This document shows, one piece after another, positions 36,914 to 48,800 of a DNA stretch of 64,000 nt (position 1 is its first letter; every line of letters starts with the position of its first letter). The stretch comes from Clostridium bovifaecis (GTDB lineage Bacteria; Bacillota; Clostridia; Clostridiales; Clostridiaceae): contig CP046522.1 in NCBI GenBank assembly GCA_009738435.1, forward strand, positions 2,573,249 to 2,637,248, given 5' to 3'. The notes under the pieces were generated by a model that saw only the letters and a program-made list of their open reading frames with translations, had not been told where the DNA came from and ran no database searches. A program made the translations under genes and the position numbers.

Positions 36914-37270
36914 TTACTCTATGCTGATTACTTCTAATTCCTCAGTAGTACTTCCTGAACCATCTATAGCTTTTTCTCCAGTTGAATCTTTATATGTAGT
37001 TGGTTTAATTAATGATGCACTTACTGGTTGTTCGGTAGCATTGTCCACGTATTCTCCTGAGAAAAGTCTAACATAGATTTTAAAATTAGCAGCTGCAAAA
37101 GCTTCACTTATCTCAGCTTCATTTCTTGGATCATTAACATAATCTAGGCTGTAAGACTTGCTTCCAAGAATAACACTTCCATTTGGCACCTCTGTTATAG
37201 CGCTAGCGCTAGTTGCGATAACTGTCATAGCTAATAATGTTCCTCCCACTATTTTTCTTAAATTTTTCAT
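36914..37270 (-). CDS. small secreted protein
   Basis: 118 residues: a signal peptide (to about 24) and a polar body with no recognised domain. It is last in the run with the two genes upstream (gaps about 20-25 bp). Function unknown. Confidence 0.6.
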   Translation of the reverse strand: MKNLRKIVGGTLLAMTVIATSASAITEVPNGSVILGSKSYSLDYVNDPRNEAEISEAFAAANFKIYVRLFSGEYVDNATEQPVSASLIKPTTYKDSTGEKAIDGSGSTTEELEVISIE

Positions 37271-37292
37271 TTTAACCCCTCCCTATATATGA

Positions 37293-37682
37293 TTATTTCT
37301 TTAATTGTTTCAAACTAACTTCAACATTATCAATTTCCTTATTAGAATTGTCAAAAAGCTTTATAGTAACCTTATCCTTTTCTTTTTTTGCCGGGAATAT
37401 AGTTATTCTTTCATTAAAAGGTGATACTGCAGATATATTTTTTTCTCCATCGTATATTTGAAATTTTGCCGCAGTATTGTATTGCTCTTTTCCTAAATCA
37501 GTTAAGTTAACCCTTGCAACTGCTCCAACTTGTGCCTTAGCCACTTCAGCAATAACTACTTCATTGCTTCCTTTGCTATTCCCTCCAGATATCTTTATTC
37601 CCGCAAATAAACTTACAATCATTCCTATAGCTACTATAGCAATTATGATATTAAACATCTTTTTTCTAGCTTGTGCTTTCAT
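37293..37682 (-). CDS. membrane-anchored beta-sandwich protein
   Basis: About 129 residues: a basic N-terminus, one transmembrane helix (IIIAIVAIGMIVSLFAGI) and an extracellular predicted beta-sandwich whose end (ERITIFPAKKEKDKVTIKLFDNSNKEI) resembles that of the upstream lipoprotein. ATG 37682 has AGGAG nine bases before it; the first ATG would abut the SD. Confidence 0.6.
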   Translation of the reverse strand: MKAQARKKMFNIIIAIVAIGMIVSLFAGIKISGGNSKGSNEVVIAEVAKAQVGAVARVNLTDLGKEQYNTAAKFQIYDGEKNISAVSPFNERITIFPAKKEKDKVTIKLFDNSNKEIDNVEVSLKQLKK

Positions 37683-37705
37683 GAAACTCATCTCCTAAAA
37701 CTTAT

Positions 37706-38287
37706 TTATTCACCAGATTGTAATACCGCATCAAAAGAATAGGTTTCACTTTTATTTTTATCGTATAATTTTATCTGAACTTTACTTCCTATTTCTCCAT
37801 TTGGGTACATTGTAGTCTCTTCATTAATTCCTACAACCTTTGAAACCGGCTTTCCTTTACTAAATACTCCAAAAAATACGGCTTTGTTTTTATCTATTTG
37901 TTTATTGTCTACTATTACTTTTACAACAGATCCTACATTAGCTTCCTGTGAGAATATGCCTATCTTACTTCCTTTTAAATCCTTTGTATCTTTTTTTATT
38001 CTTGGCTGCATAGCTCCAGACTTATTAGAAGTGCCGCCATCGCCTTCTTTACCAGTGCTCACTGTATCTTTCGATCCAGCTTTATCCTTTGAAGCTTCGT
38101 TCTTATCTGCAGTTTCTTTACTACTTGCAGCTTCTTTATTATCTACAGCTTTATTTGAATCTGTGCTAACTGCTTGTTTATTGTCCTGGTTACTAGTATT
38201 CTTGCTTTTAGATCCGCATGCTGTAATAGTAATTCCCATTATTGCTATTATCAGTGCTGATATAATAACTTTATATTTTCCTTTCAT
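37706..38287 (-). CDS. lipoprotein with Lys/Ala/Ser-rich linker
   Basis: 193 residues: a lipoprotein signal with lipobox ITAC (Cys24), a low-complexity charged linker (about 30-90) and a C-terminal beta domain (ISKVVGINEETTMYPNGEIGSKVQIKLYDKNK). It lies in a same-strand run with the SLAP gene. Function unknown. Confidence 0.7.
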   Translation of the reverse strand: MKGKYKVIISALIIAIMGITITACGSKSKNTSNQDNKQAVSTDSNKAVDNKEAASSKETADKNEASKDKAGSKDTVSTGKEGDGGTSNKSGAMQPRIKKDTKDLKGSKIGIFSQEANVGSVVKVIVDNKQIDKNKAVFFGVFSKGKPVSKVVGINEETTMYPNGEIGSKVQIKLYDKNKSETYSFDAVLQSGE

Positions 38288-38322
38288 ATCTTGCCTCCTA
38301 ATTGCTGCTGAAATTGATAAGC

Positions 38323-39150
38323 CTAATTATTAAAGCTTACTGACCATTTACTTAAATGAAGCTCATCCTGCAGTATATTCTCCTTAGGGAAAACAAAGCT
38401 ATAAAGTTTTGCCTTAAGAGGATTAACTGTTATACCTTCATCTTTAAGCTCAAAAACTCCCCTAGCAATTTCTATGTCTCTAGCATCTTTAACAGTAATA
38501 GGAAGCTTCTCCAATTTTATCTGCCTATCACTTCCATTTCTGATTACAAGTACTATAGAAAGTCCGCCATTTTCATTTAAGTCTACATTATAAGCTGAAA
38601 TGCTAACTTGTCCATTTCTTAAAAGAGGAAGATCTGACAAAAACTTTTCATATTTATCTCTGTGTACTCCCTTGATTTCTTTCGGGAAATCCTCGTATTC
38701 AAGCTTTAATGTTCTTTCTGCTTTTACTCTAGTATCAAAAACAATCTTTACATCTTTTAGTTCATTATCACCTAAATCGATTTCCTCTTTACCAAAATAT
38801 AATTTCCAAGGTCTTACGCTTAGAGGAGGTATTTCTCCTATTTCCCTTAGATTAAATATCTTATGTCCAACAACTTCTCCTTTATCATTAACTAATACAA
38901 AAGGAACTTGCTCAAAGTTAATCGGCCTATTTAGCCCATTTCTTATAAAAATGCTAGCCTCATATTTATCACCTATATCAAAGATAAAATCAGTACTTAT
39001 GTTCACATCTCCCTCTTTTATAGGTGGTAATGACGCTATTTCTTCATTTAAAGTTTCCATTTGAAATTTTGAAATCCTCTCCTCTAAGTCTGGATGAATT
39101 GAGATTTCTGTTTTCACTACATTTCTATCCTTTTCCATTTCCTGCATCAT
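38323..39150 (-). CDS. two-SLAP-domain protein (S-layer/secretion-associated)
   Basis: 275 residues with two homologous SLAP modules (about 40-130 and 180-270): PPIKEGDVNISTDFIFD...LRPWKLYF and PLLRNGQVSISAYNVDL...LYSFVFPKE. SLAP domains occur in Firmicute accessory-Sec S-layer assembly proteins. No signal peptide is visible, so it may act at the cytoplasmic side. SD GGAGGAAACAA precedes ATG. Confidence 0.75.
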   Translation of the reverse strand: MMQEMEKDRNVVKTEISIHPDLEERISKFQMETLNEEIASLPPIKEGDVNISTDFIFDIGDKYEASIFIRNGLNRPINFEQVPFVLVNDKGEVVGHKIFNLREIGEIPPLSVRPWKLYFGKEEIDLGDNELKDVKIVFDTRVKAERTLKLEYEDFPKEIKGVHRDKYEKFLSDLPLLRNGQVSISAYNVDLNENGGLSIVLVIRNGSDRQIKLEKLPITVKDARDIEIARGVFELKDEGITVNPLKAKLYSFVFPKENILQDELHLSKWSVSFNN

Positions 39151-39217
39151 TTGTTTCCTCCGTGTTTATAAATTAAATACTTATATGCTAATAATTCACA
39201 TTATAAGTATACCACAA

Positions 39218-40273
39218 TTAAAACCTATTTTTAAATATCTTTTCAACTCCAGAAGGCTTAATGTGCATACCATCATAAAAATCTTCCTCTATGCATCCCA
39301 CTTTACTTGGATTATAAGAACCATTTAATTTTATATCTTTATCCTTTGCAAATTCCACAAAATATCTTTCAACTTCATGTACTATTCTATAATCAGCGGA
39401 ACTTATTAGCTTTTCATAGACATATGGATGATATGGGGATAGATAAAACTCAACCTCAACTCCATCTTTTAACATCAGCGCTATAAATTCTTCAAAGTTT
39501 TCTTTATACACCTTATCAATGGTTGTAAAATCTCCAAGATTATATACGGGTTTCTCTGAAGCATATTGAAGGGCAAGCTTTCTAACTTCTTCTACAGACC
39601 TATTTCTAAATTCTTCATTGTAAGCTAAACTTCCATCTGCCCTTTTCACATTGGTTTTAGAATACTCTTTATCTGTTGAAGCATAAGCTATATTTTCCTT
39701 CTTAGCTAGTGTATCCACGGCAGTTTGGAAATAGGACAAAGATACCAGTTCTAAATATTTTTCATCAAATTTTTCTTTATCTCCATTATGAAGGCCTATT
39801 TCCCCTTGCATGTAAAAATAATATTCCTTGAGAGACTTCCATCTGCTTTGATTATTATTTTTATTCAGTATCCATGGATCAAGACCTATTACAACTTTTT
39901 TAGGAAGCTTGTTTTCTTTTTTGTATACTCCGTATATAGCCATCAAATCCTCTAATGAAGCTCCTGATACGCTGCTGTTAAACATATCTTCTTCTTTTAA
40001 AACCTTCTCTGTTATTTGCATTGCCCTACTAGAACCTAAAACTACTATTCGTTTAGTTTTTTCTAGTTTATCTATATAAAACTTTTGAAGCAGTCTTTCG
40101 TCATAATTGCTTAAGTTCTCCACGTTAGTTTCTTTGCTTAATATGCTTGCAATCCCTTTTTCGTAGTATCCATGTTTATAGAATATATTTCCTGGATCTA
40201 CAAAGTAGTTTACCATAACCAAGTTTATAGGTATAGGCAGAAGCAAACAAAGTTTTTTTATAAATTTATTCAT
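39218..40273 (-). CDS. SGNH-type partner of an MBOAT acyltransferase (DltD/AlgX-like)
   Basis: 351 residues: an N-terminal signal anchor, then a hydrolase-like core with GSSRAMQ (Ser) and DGMHIKPSG (Asp/His), the layout of DltD and AlgJ/AlgX proteins that transfer acyl groups to extracellular polymers. It lies 14 bp after the MBOAT gene. ATG 40273 is used after GGGGGATATTG. Confidence 0.8.
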   Translation of the reverse strand: MNKFIKKLCLLLPIPINLVMVNYFVDPGNIFYKHGYYEKGIASILSKETNVENLSNYDERLLQKFYIDKLEKTKRIVVLGSSRAMQITEKVLKEEDMFNSSVSGASLEDLMAIYGVYKKENKLPKKVVIGLDPWILNKNNNQSRWKSLKEYYFYMQGEIGLHNGDKEKFDEKYLELVSLSYFQTAVDTLAKKENIAYASTDKEYSKTNVKRADGSLAYNEEFRNRSVEEVRKLALQYASEKPVYNLGDFTTIDKVYKENFEEFIALMLKDGVEVEFYLSPYHPYVYEKLISSADYRIVHEVERYFVEFAKDKDIKLNGSYNPSKVGCIEEDFYDGMHIKPSGVEKIFKNRF

Positions 40274-40287
40274 CAATATCCCCCCTA

Positions 40288-41754
40288 TTAAAATTGGAAG
40301 TAAATAAATTGTGATTGTTCAAACACTCCAAATAGCATTATTGTAAATATTAACACATAATAAATAACCCATCTAAATAGAGCTGTTTGTTTATTCAGAA
40401 TGTCTACAATACTATTTCTTCTTTGAAGCAAATGTACCATTTCCATAATGGCAATTGCAGCAATTCCTACAAGGAAGGAAGTTTTATCTAATCCTAAGCT
40501 TAAAAGAAGTTCTACTACCCTATTTAAGCTATTGATGTCTCCAAGTCCCCTAAATAAGTTTTTTACAACATACAAAGCATCAGAAAGCGAATTTGCTCTA
40601 AAGAATATCCAAGCAAAATCAACAAGAATAAAAGTTATGAGCGCCTTTATAAACTTATGAAGCTTTGGCATCTTTGTAAGCCCAATAGTATCTGCAAAAC
40701 TTTCTCTAAATCTTTTAGTTAGAGCACCTACTATTTGATATATTCCATGAAGCGCTCCCCAAATTACAAAAGTCCAGCTGGCTCCATGCCATAATCCACT
40801 CACCATAAAGGTTATAAATATATTAAAAAAGTGTCTTGATTTCTTAACCCTGCTTCCCCCCATGGGAATATATAAATAATCCTTAAACCATGTGGACAAG
40901 GATATATGCCATCTTCTCCAAAATTCTGCAATGTTCTTGGAAAAATACGGGCTTCTGAAGTTTTCCATAAGATCATACCCCATAACCTTAGCTGCTCCAA
41001 TGGCTATATCAGAATATCCCGAGAAGTCACAGAAAATTTGGAAAGCAAAGAATATGGTAGCTACTATCAAAGGAAGACCAGTGTAAGAAGTCGGATTATT
41101 GTAAACAGTATTTACTAGTATAGCTAGTCTATCTGCTATAACTACTTTCTTAAAGAATCCCCATCCCATAATCTTTAGGCCATCAGTAACTCTTTTATAG
41201 TCAAAATTGTGTTTTTTATAAAACTGTGGTAAAAGCCTGTCCGACCTTTCTATTGGACCTGCTACTAGCTGCGGGAAGAAGGAAAGATAGAGAGCGTATA
41301 TACCAAAGTGTCTCTCTGCCTTTTGTGTTCCTCTATAAACATCAATAGAATAACTCAAGCTTTGAAAAGTATAAAAAGATATACCCACTGGTAATAATAG
41401 CTTGAAGTTAGATATAGGATAACTTGCATGAAAGTAGCTAAATAACTGCCTAAAGGAGTCATTAAAGAAATTAAGATATTTGAACACAAATAAAATAGCC
41501 AAATTAGATAAAATGCTGAAGCTTAAATATGCCTTTTTTTTCTTTAAATTTAATGTGTTTTCTATCCACATACCTGATAAATAAGATATAAAAGTAGTAG
41601 TAAGAATCAAAACTACATACTTAGGATTCCAACTCATATAAAAATAATAACTAGCTGCAAGCAGCAATATCCATCTATATTTATAAGGAATTAAAAAATA
41701 CAAAACTGTTACTATAGGAAAAAATATCAAAAAACTAAAGGAATTAAATAACAT
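40288..41754 (-). CDS. MBOAT family O-acyltransferase (AlgI/DltB-like)
   Basis: About 488 residues, some ten or more transmembrane helices, with the conserved RRWHISLSTWFKDYLYIP and the catalytic histidine in VSGLWHGASWTF. It moves acyl groups across the membrane for attachment to surface polymers. With the SGNH partner downstream it forms a two-gene acylation module; the acceptor is unknown. Start 41754 follows GGTGGTGAACTC. Confidence 0.92.
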   Translation of the reverse strand: MLFNSFSFLIFFPIVTVLYFLIPYKYRWILLLAASYYFYMSWNPKYVVLILTTTFISYLSGMWIENTLNLKKKKAYLSFSILSNLAILFVFKYLNFFNDSFRQLFSYFHASYPISNFKLLLPVGISFYTFQSLSYSIDVYRGTQKAERHFGIYALYLSFFPQLVAGPIERSDRLLPQFYKKHNFDYKRVTDGLKIMGWGFFKKVVIADRLAILVNTVYNNPTSYTGLPLIVATIFFAFQIFCDFSGYSDIAIGAAKVMGYDLMENFRSPYFSKNIAEFWRRWHISLSTWFKDYLYIPMGGSRVKKSRHFFNIFITFMVSGLWHGASWTFVIWGALHGIYQIVGALTKRFRESFADTIGLTKMPKLHKFIKALITFILVDFAWIFFRANSLSDALYVVKNLFRGLGDINSLNRVVELLLSLGLDKTSFLVGIAAIAIMEMVHLLQRRNSIVDILNKQTALFRWVIYYVLIFTIMLFGVFEQSQFIYFQF

Positions 41755-41849
41755 GAGTTCACCACCGATTAACATTATTATGATTAAGATTTCAATACCA
41801 TATGATATCATTAATTTATATAATATTCAATCTCAAAAACCTTCCAAAC

Positions 41850-41888
41850 AAAGACCCCCAGGGGTAAACTGTACCTCTGAGGGTCTTT
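41850..41888 (-). terminator. terminator after the LRR protein gene
   Basis: AAAGACCCTCAGAGG and CCCCTGGGGGTCTTT arms with a T-rich tail, right after the stop at 41889. Confidence 0.8.
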
Positions 41889-44800
41889 CTATTTTTCTAT
41901 TCTAGCAAGTTTAAATCCATCACTTTCATTGACATAATAAATGTAATTTTCTATTACATTTATGTTCCTCACCTTATCGTCAGAAAGCTTAGTTAAATAG
42001 CTTCCATCAGTCTTTATTTTGTATAATTTGCCCCCATCAGAATCATTTCTAAAGTAAATCCAGCCCTCTGATACATTTATATAATCTGAGCTTCTATATG
42101 TAACAGATACTTTATCGCTGCCATTTTTTCTAATCTTATAGATTTTATTTCCTTCAGTGAAGTATAAGTAATCCCCATATATATTTATATTTCTAACTTC
42201 TCCAGTATTTATTTTAGAATATGTTTCACTTCCATCAATTCGCATTTTGTATAGGCTTAAGCTGTCCTGAAGGTTTTGGAAATATACATAATCATTTTCT
42301 ACTGCTATTTGAGTATACATATCCCAAGAATAAGGGTTGTTATTACCATCTCTTATCTTAGACGCCGACACTTCTCCATACCCTATATCATCTATATCTA
42401 TTTTCCATATTCCGCCTTTAGTGGGATCAAAATAGTATAGATATCCATCTACAAGGTTTATATACGCAGCATTGTCTGAAGTAATTCTTGTTAAACTGCT
42501 TCCATCACTTTTTATCCTGTACATATCTCCTTTGCTTAGGAAATATACCCATCCATCATATACATTTATATAAGACACCTCATCATAAGTAAGTGGTTCA
42601 ACTCTTCCGCCTTGTAAAGGTTCTTTATAAAGCTTTCCTCCATCATTTAAATTAGAGTAATATATCCATTTGTCATCGCTTGCTGCAAGCCCCTTGTTCA
42701 TTATATTACCTATGGAGTTTCCTCTGAATTTAAATCTATCTTCTATAACATTTAAAGTTAATTTTATTTTTCTTGTGTATCCTTCCACAGTGCCATAATA
42801 ATTATATACACCTGGAACTGCTGTATCTACATTATAATTGTCCCAAATAATCTCTAGCTGCCTTGTGCTAGCATTATTCATTTTAGCCGTCACAGTAGAA
42901 GGAAGATCATATTTGTCTCCTTTATTTATATTTAGGAAAATATCATCAATTCTTTCTATAGTAATTAGCCCTGTACTGCTGATATTAAAATTTTTATTGA
43001 TCAGGTTATAATAGTAGTCACTTGTTGGAAGGTAAAAGTCATTAGTCTTTCCAGTAGGCAAGTACAGTGTAGTTAAGGAGCTTAAATTTTTAAGTGGAGT
43101 GATGTCAATAATATTATAGTTATAGTCAAGCCTTAGCTCATTTAAATTTACTAGATTGCTTATATATTCTATATTATTTTTACTGCCATTATCATTATTC
43201 TTTATTCCAGCATTTGATAAATTTAACTTTTTAAGATTCCTCAAATTTCCTAGGGATTCTGTGTTAGCAATACTATTATTGCTCAAGTTTAAAGATGCCA
43301 AGTTAATAAAATATTGCATTCCTTCTAAATCAGTTATACCTTTGTTTGATAAATCTAGTTCAGTAATGTTTTTTGCATCTTTATAATATATATCCTTGTG
43401 GATCAACTGAACAGCCTTTTGCTTTAACAGCATCCTTTATTAAAGTTCCATCACTATCATCTGGTAACTTAAATACAGCCTTATCTAAGTCTATAGTAAA
43501 GTCCTTGTTCTGCAATCTTTCATAATAGGACAGTATATAAGAATAGTCCCGTACAAGAGTGTTTTCTCCTAAAAAAAGCTCTTTTAAGTTAAACATATAT
43601 CCTAAATACCCTAAATTAGCAGGCTCTCTTGGCTTTCCATCTACAGTATCATTGTATCCTATTTTATTATTATAAAGACTTAGATATTCCAGACTTTTAA
43701 GCCCTCTTAACTCATTTATTCTTTCAATAGAGTTATTAGATAAATCCAACTTTTTAAGTCCTGTTAGCACTTCTAAGCAGCTAATACTGGTTATATTATT
43801 ATTTGATAAATCTAAATAAGTCAATTTATCTAAATTTGAAAAAGAATTAGCTTCTGTATTGACTTTATTATCATGAAGAATAAGAGTTTCTAGATTGATC
43901 AATGAATTTAAAGGCTTAACATTTACTATGTTGTTATTACTTAAATCTAAATATTTAAGTGCTGCAAAGTTTTCTATTCCACTTATATTAGAAATATTTT
44001 TATTCTGTAATTCTAGCTTTTCAATATTCCTTATATCTTTTGTATAAATATCCCCTGAATACTTTTGAATAACCTCTCTTATAGCTCCTTCAAAATTGCT
44101 ATCTAAGAAATTTATTCTCTGATTTAAGCTCACTTCTTTATCAAGCTTTAAATTTGTAGTATCTAGACTTTCTAGCTTAGGAAAAGTATTTATTGTGCTT
44201 AGCAAATTCTCACCGTTTGTTATGTTTGTGTCAGCAATATTTAAATATACTAGGTTTTTCATATGATTTTTTAGTTCATCAATCGAGTCTAAATGAGGAT
44301 TTCCCTTTAGGCTTAGCTTTAGTAATTTATTTAAATCTATTAATTCTTCTAAGTCATCGGAGTAGATATTATTATCACTTAAATCCAATTCAGTTAGATC
44401 AACTAAGTTTCTTAAATAATATAAATCACTACCATATACGTTAGCATCACTTGCATTCAATATTTCTAAATCTTTTAGACTACTCAAAAAGCTTTTACTG
44501 TGAGAACTTGTATCGTTTATATTAAGCTCTTTTAAATTTTTTAAATATTGCAATTCACTAAAGTTCGTAGCCTTAATTCCAGATAAATTTAACTTTTCAA
44601 GAGAGGTTAAATTTTTTATTCCTGTTAAACTATATATACTTGCATTGCTCAAATCAAGCTCTTTCATATTAGCAAAGTCTCTATAGTATAAGTCTCCCTT
44701 TGGCTTATTTATTTCTTCTCTCAAAATCTTTTGGAGGTTAGCATCTGTTATAGAAATTGGATAGTCTAAGCTAAAATCCTTATAGAGTAGTTTGTCATAG

Positions 44801-45750
44801 TAATTTAAAACTGGACTGTAATTTGTAATATCATTTTTATCTAGATATAAAGTCTTCAAATTAGTTAAATTTTTGATTGAAGTTATGTCCTCTATATAAT
44901 TGTTATCAAGCTTTAAGCTAGTCAATCCAGTTAAATAGGTTAAAGAGCTAACCTTTGAAACTTTATTATTTCCTAAGTCAAGGCTTATTAGATAGTAACT
45001 AGATAAGCTTGATAGAGCATCTATATTTTGAATTCTATTTCCCCTTAAATTTAGCTCTTTCAATTTATATAACCCTTTTAAATTTGTAATATCTTCAATT
45101 ATATTATTTTCTGCATATAGTTTTTCTAAATTACTTAAATTCTTAAGAGGAGTTATATCCTTAACTTTATTATCGTTTATACTTAAGGTTTTAAGATTGG
45201 TAAAGTAATTTAACCCTTCTAAACTTTCTATATTCCTATTAGATAAATACAAAGCCTGTACATTAACTACATCTTCTTTTAATATTCCGCCCTTTGGTTT
45301 ACTTATGTTTTTCCTTATTTCATTTTCTAAGTTTTTATCTTTAAAATATATAAAATCATTTACAACAAAAGGTATCTTAATTGTTTTTGTAGTTTTTTTA
45401 CCATCTTTTGATTGCAATCCTGACTTGATAACCAGATAATAGTTCTTATTTTTTTCATATCCATAGTGAGGATAGCTTACTTCTACATATTTTCTGTCAC
45501 TTGCTATTGTTATACTTACATTTATTTTGTTATTATTATAATCTTGAAGATATATGTAATCTCTAATATTATTACTGTCAACGCTGCCGCTCAAAGGACT
45601 ACTAAAATTTATCTTCCAGACCTTCCTTGTGTCATCAGTATACTTGCTTTCCCAGGTTTCTGTATTGTCTATTGCCTTTACCCCTTTTGGAAAAATTGAA
45701 ATGCTTAGAACTGCTATGAGCAGGGCTGCTATAAACTTTTTTGCTCTCAC
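41889..45750 (-). pseudogene. giant secreted leucine-rich repeat/propeller protein, frameshifted
   Basis: N-terminal signal, an SbsC/Big_5-like Ig domain (about 30-130), some 20 leucine-rich repeats in three blocks each opened by an F/LxxxIR...I.KxxGD motif, then a Big_4 Ig domain and a DUF5050-type propeller (YYSNLNDGGKLYKE, WIYFRNDSDGGKLYKI). The upper frame ends at 43381 and the lower begins at 43433; the join near 43400-43410 (PQ-GDIYYKDAKNI) fits a short shift, size uncertain. The GTG at 45750 follows AAGGAGGAAAATCTT. About 1,285 residues. Likely adhesin; no anchor seen. Confidence 0.75.
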
Positions 45751-45802
45751 AAGATTTTCCTCCTTCAATTCCGTTTATTAGTGGTCCAAAATTTTAAAAG
45801 AA

Positions 45803-45840
45803 AGTAAAGACTAATAGGTATATACCTACTAGTCTTTACT
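45803..45840 (-). terminator. terminator after the large propeller protein gene
   Basis: AGTAAAGACTAGTAGGTA and TACCTATTAGTCTTTACT are near-perfect arms followed by TTCTTTT on the minus strand. Confidence 0.8.
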
Positions 45841-45848
45841 AATACCTA

Positions 45849-48800
45849 TTAAGGCACTGGAACTTCTACCATGTCCGAACTGATGAATTCTCCACTGGCC
45901 TTTGAGGTAAGCTTAATAGAGATGCTATCCTCATCTTTGATGTCCAGATTGTCTATACTTATTTGATTTCTTACATTTGTATTTAAGCTTATTCCGTTAA
46001 TTGTACTATTATCAGAAAGATTTATTGCCTTATCATCTAAAACTCTTATAGTGCTGTCGTCAGAGTTTTTTGTTATATCCACATTAGCATCCTTATAGAA
46101 ATTAATATTTGTGATAATTAATCTGTATTTAACTGTTCCACCACTGTTATAAGGCTGCAATGTAATCTGATTAGTAGTCAGTTTGAATTTCTGCTCTGAT
46201 AAAAGAATTTCACGTTCAGCGCTTATTCCACTTACCTTTTCCGTTACTTTTACCTTAACTGTTCCATTTTTATTAGCCTTTAATATTCCGTATTGGTCTA
46301 TTGTAGCTTTATCTGTAACTGTTCCATCAGTATTAGTAACCTCCCATTGTAAGTTTTTATAAGTCACATCTTTTACATTTGGTTTTGCTATCATTTGAAG
46401 AACTCCACCACTAGTATAAATTTCATTTCCTGTTTCACCATATAAGTCAATAGCTAAATTGCTAGGATTTGACTTTTTAAGAGTGAATATTATTGGTCTT
46501 ATTAAAGTCAACTCTGGAATACCTGATATTTTAAATGTTCCGCTGTAATCTACATAAGTATCAACAGTTGGCTGGTTTGCTGCTGGCAGTTCAAGAGTCG
46601 AATCTCCATGGTTTAATAAACCATTTATATCTCCTGGCCAAGTAGTTGTAATATTTGCATTGCTAGTCCTTGGAAGATTAATTATGCCGCTAAAGTTGCT
46701 CTTTATTCTCTCATCTTTGTTTACTGCAATATAATAATTATATAAAGTAGCGTAATCTGTGAAATATGTTTTATCTGTGCCGCTTGATACAGTCTTTAAC
46801 ACATTTAAAAGATTAATAACTTCTCTATCTACAACATCTTGTGTTGAATTTGCATTTTGGCTAGCTCTTATAGCAGTATTCATGGCATTTTTTAGACTAT
46901 TAATCTTTTGCCAAACAGTAGTGTCCGTACTAGGATCTATATTATTAAGAGCATCTAGTGCTGCATTACCTTTTAACATAATATCATCTAAAGAACTTGT
47001 ATCTTTCCAGATAGTCATTGGAACTACATTGCTAATATTTCCACTCTTATCAATGGTAAATAATCTATAATTATTAGTATTAAATCCTGTTCCATATTTA
47101 GCGCTTGCTTTTTCTACATTTTTCAAGGTACTAGTAGCTATAGTATTTCCTGTGCTTTGAACAGCATCCTTTGCAGATACAAGGGATTTTAATCTAGTAT
47201 TTAATAGCTGCAGATCATTAATTTGACTATATGTCATTATTTCATCAAAATAGTTTTCTGCCACTAGATAGGTAGTATACACATCTGGCGAGGATATTGT
47301 ATCTTTTGTGCTCTCGCTTGAATTAGTTACTTTAGTGTATCGTACTGTTGCTCCATAAGGTAATGATACTAATGAATCTATTTGAAGCTGTGGAGCTTTA
47401 TTGTCTACTATGATATTTCCTCGTGATGGATTTGATACGCCAACGCTGTTTTTGATAAACAATTTATACGCCCTGTCTCTATAATTTAAATAACTTGGAT
47501 CAATTCCAGGAGGAGCAATTAGCTCTATAGCTCTTCCAGTAGAAAGCACACCAGCTTTATACTCATCTGTAAATGGATCTACTAATCCATCTTCCTTTTT
47601 CCATCCAGTAAATCTATTAATATACTCTATAGGGACTAGATAAACATCTTCTCCATCTTTAAGCTGCAAATTTAAAGATATAGTACTTCCACCTTTATAT
47701 CTTTGAGTTGTAATAGAAGGTTCCTTTGGAATCTCCTCTCCTTTAACTGTCATAGTTCCTGGTGCATCTGATGCTATACTGCCTTCAATAAAAGGTTTGT
47801 TTCCTGAAGAATCTGGTGCTGCATAGCAGGTATATTCCGTAGATACATATAAATCATACATACCATTTTTAAATACTACACCTTTACTATCTCTAAATAT
47901 ATTCATTAGTTTAGAACCTGTCCAATTAGTTGAAACAACACTTAAAGCTTTATTTCCATCTTTAGAACTAGCTGCTGTCTTTTGAGTTCTCATGTCTAAA
48001 AGGGTTTTATTAGGAAGTATATAAATGCTTTGAGCTAAGATTTGCTCACCATCATAACTTACATTCTTATTTAGCTCCGATCTAACCCATTTTTTAATTA
48101 TAAAATCCCTTCCATCAATGCCTAAGCCTTCATCATCCTCATCATCTACATTTATGCTGTCAACTATAGGTGCACTTATTTGGTCTACTTTAGTTGGCTT
48201 GCTCTCACCTTTTTTCTCTCTTTTTACGGTTAGATAAATACTCTCACCATAAGGATCTAGCTTTAACTTAGAAATTACTACCTTTCTATCTGCACCTACT
48301 GTGCCTTTTCCTAGGAGAGTTGTGCAAGCTTCTTCTTTATAAACTGAAATTATATCTCCTGCTTTTAGTCTTACGCTGTCGGCTTTTCCTTCTATGGTTC
48401 CTATAACTTCAATAGTGTCGTTGGCTCCCCCATTATTATTTAATATAACTTTATTTGTATCATTTAACATTTGAGATGGAATGTTAAGTTCTAATATTAT
48501 CTTTTGTCCATATCCTAGAATAGTTCCAGTATAAGTATATACTCCATCTTTATATTTTACGTTTTCTGTATCCCAGCTTACTGTAACTTCTTTATAAGTA
48601 TCATCAGTCATAAGAGCTGGTACCTTTGGAGGAAGGTATTTAAGTTCTAAAGTTTTTAGAGGTAGAGTTACGTCATCATAATCTACGAACTTTTTAATAT
48701 TATCTACCTTTACTATTTTACTATCAAGAGAATTTTTCGTTACAAGCTTTGGCTGAACACTCCCATCTGTATCTATTGGAAGCATATAGGTTTTTGTTTG

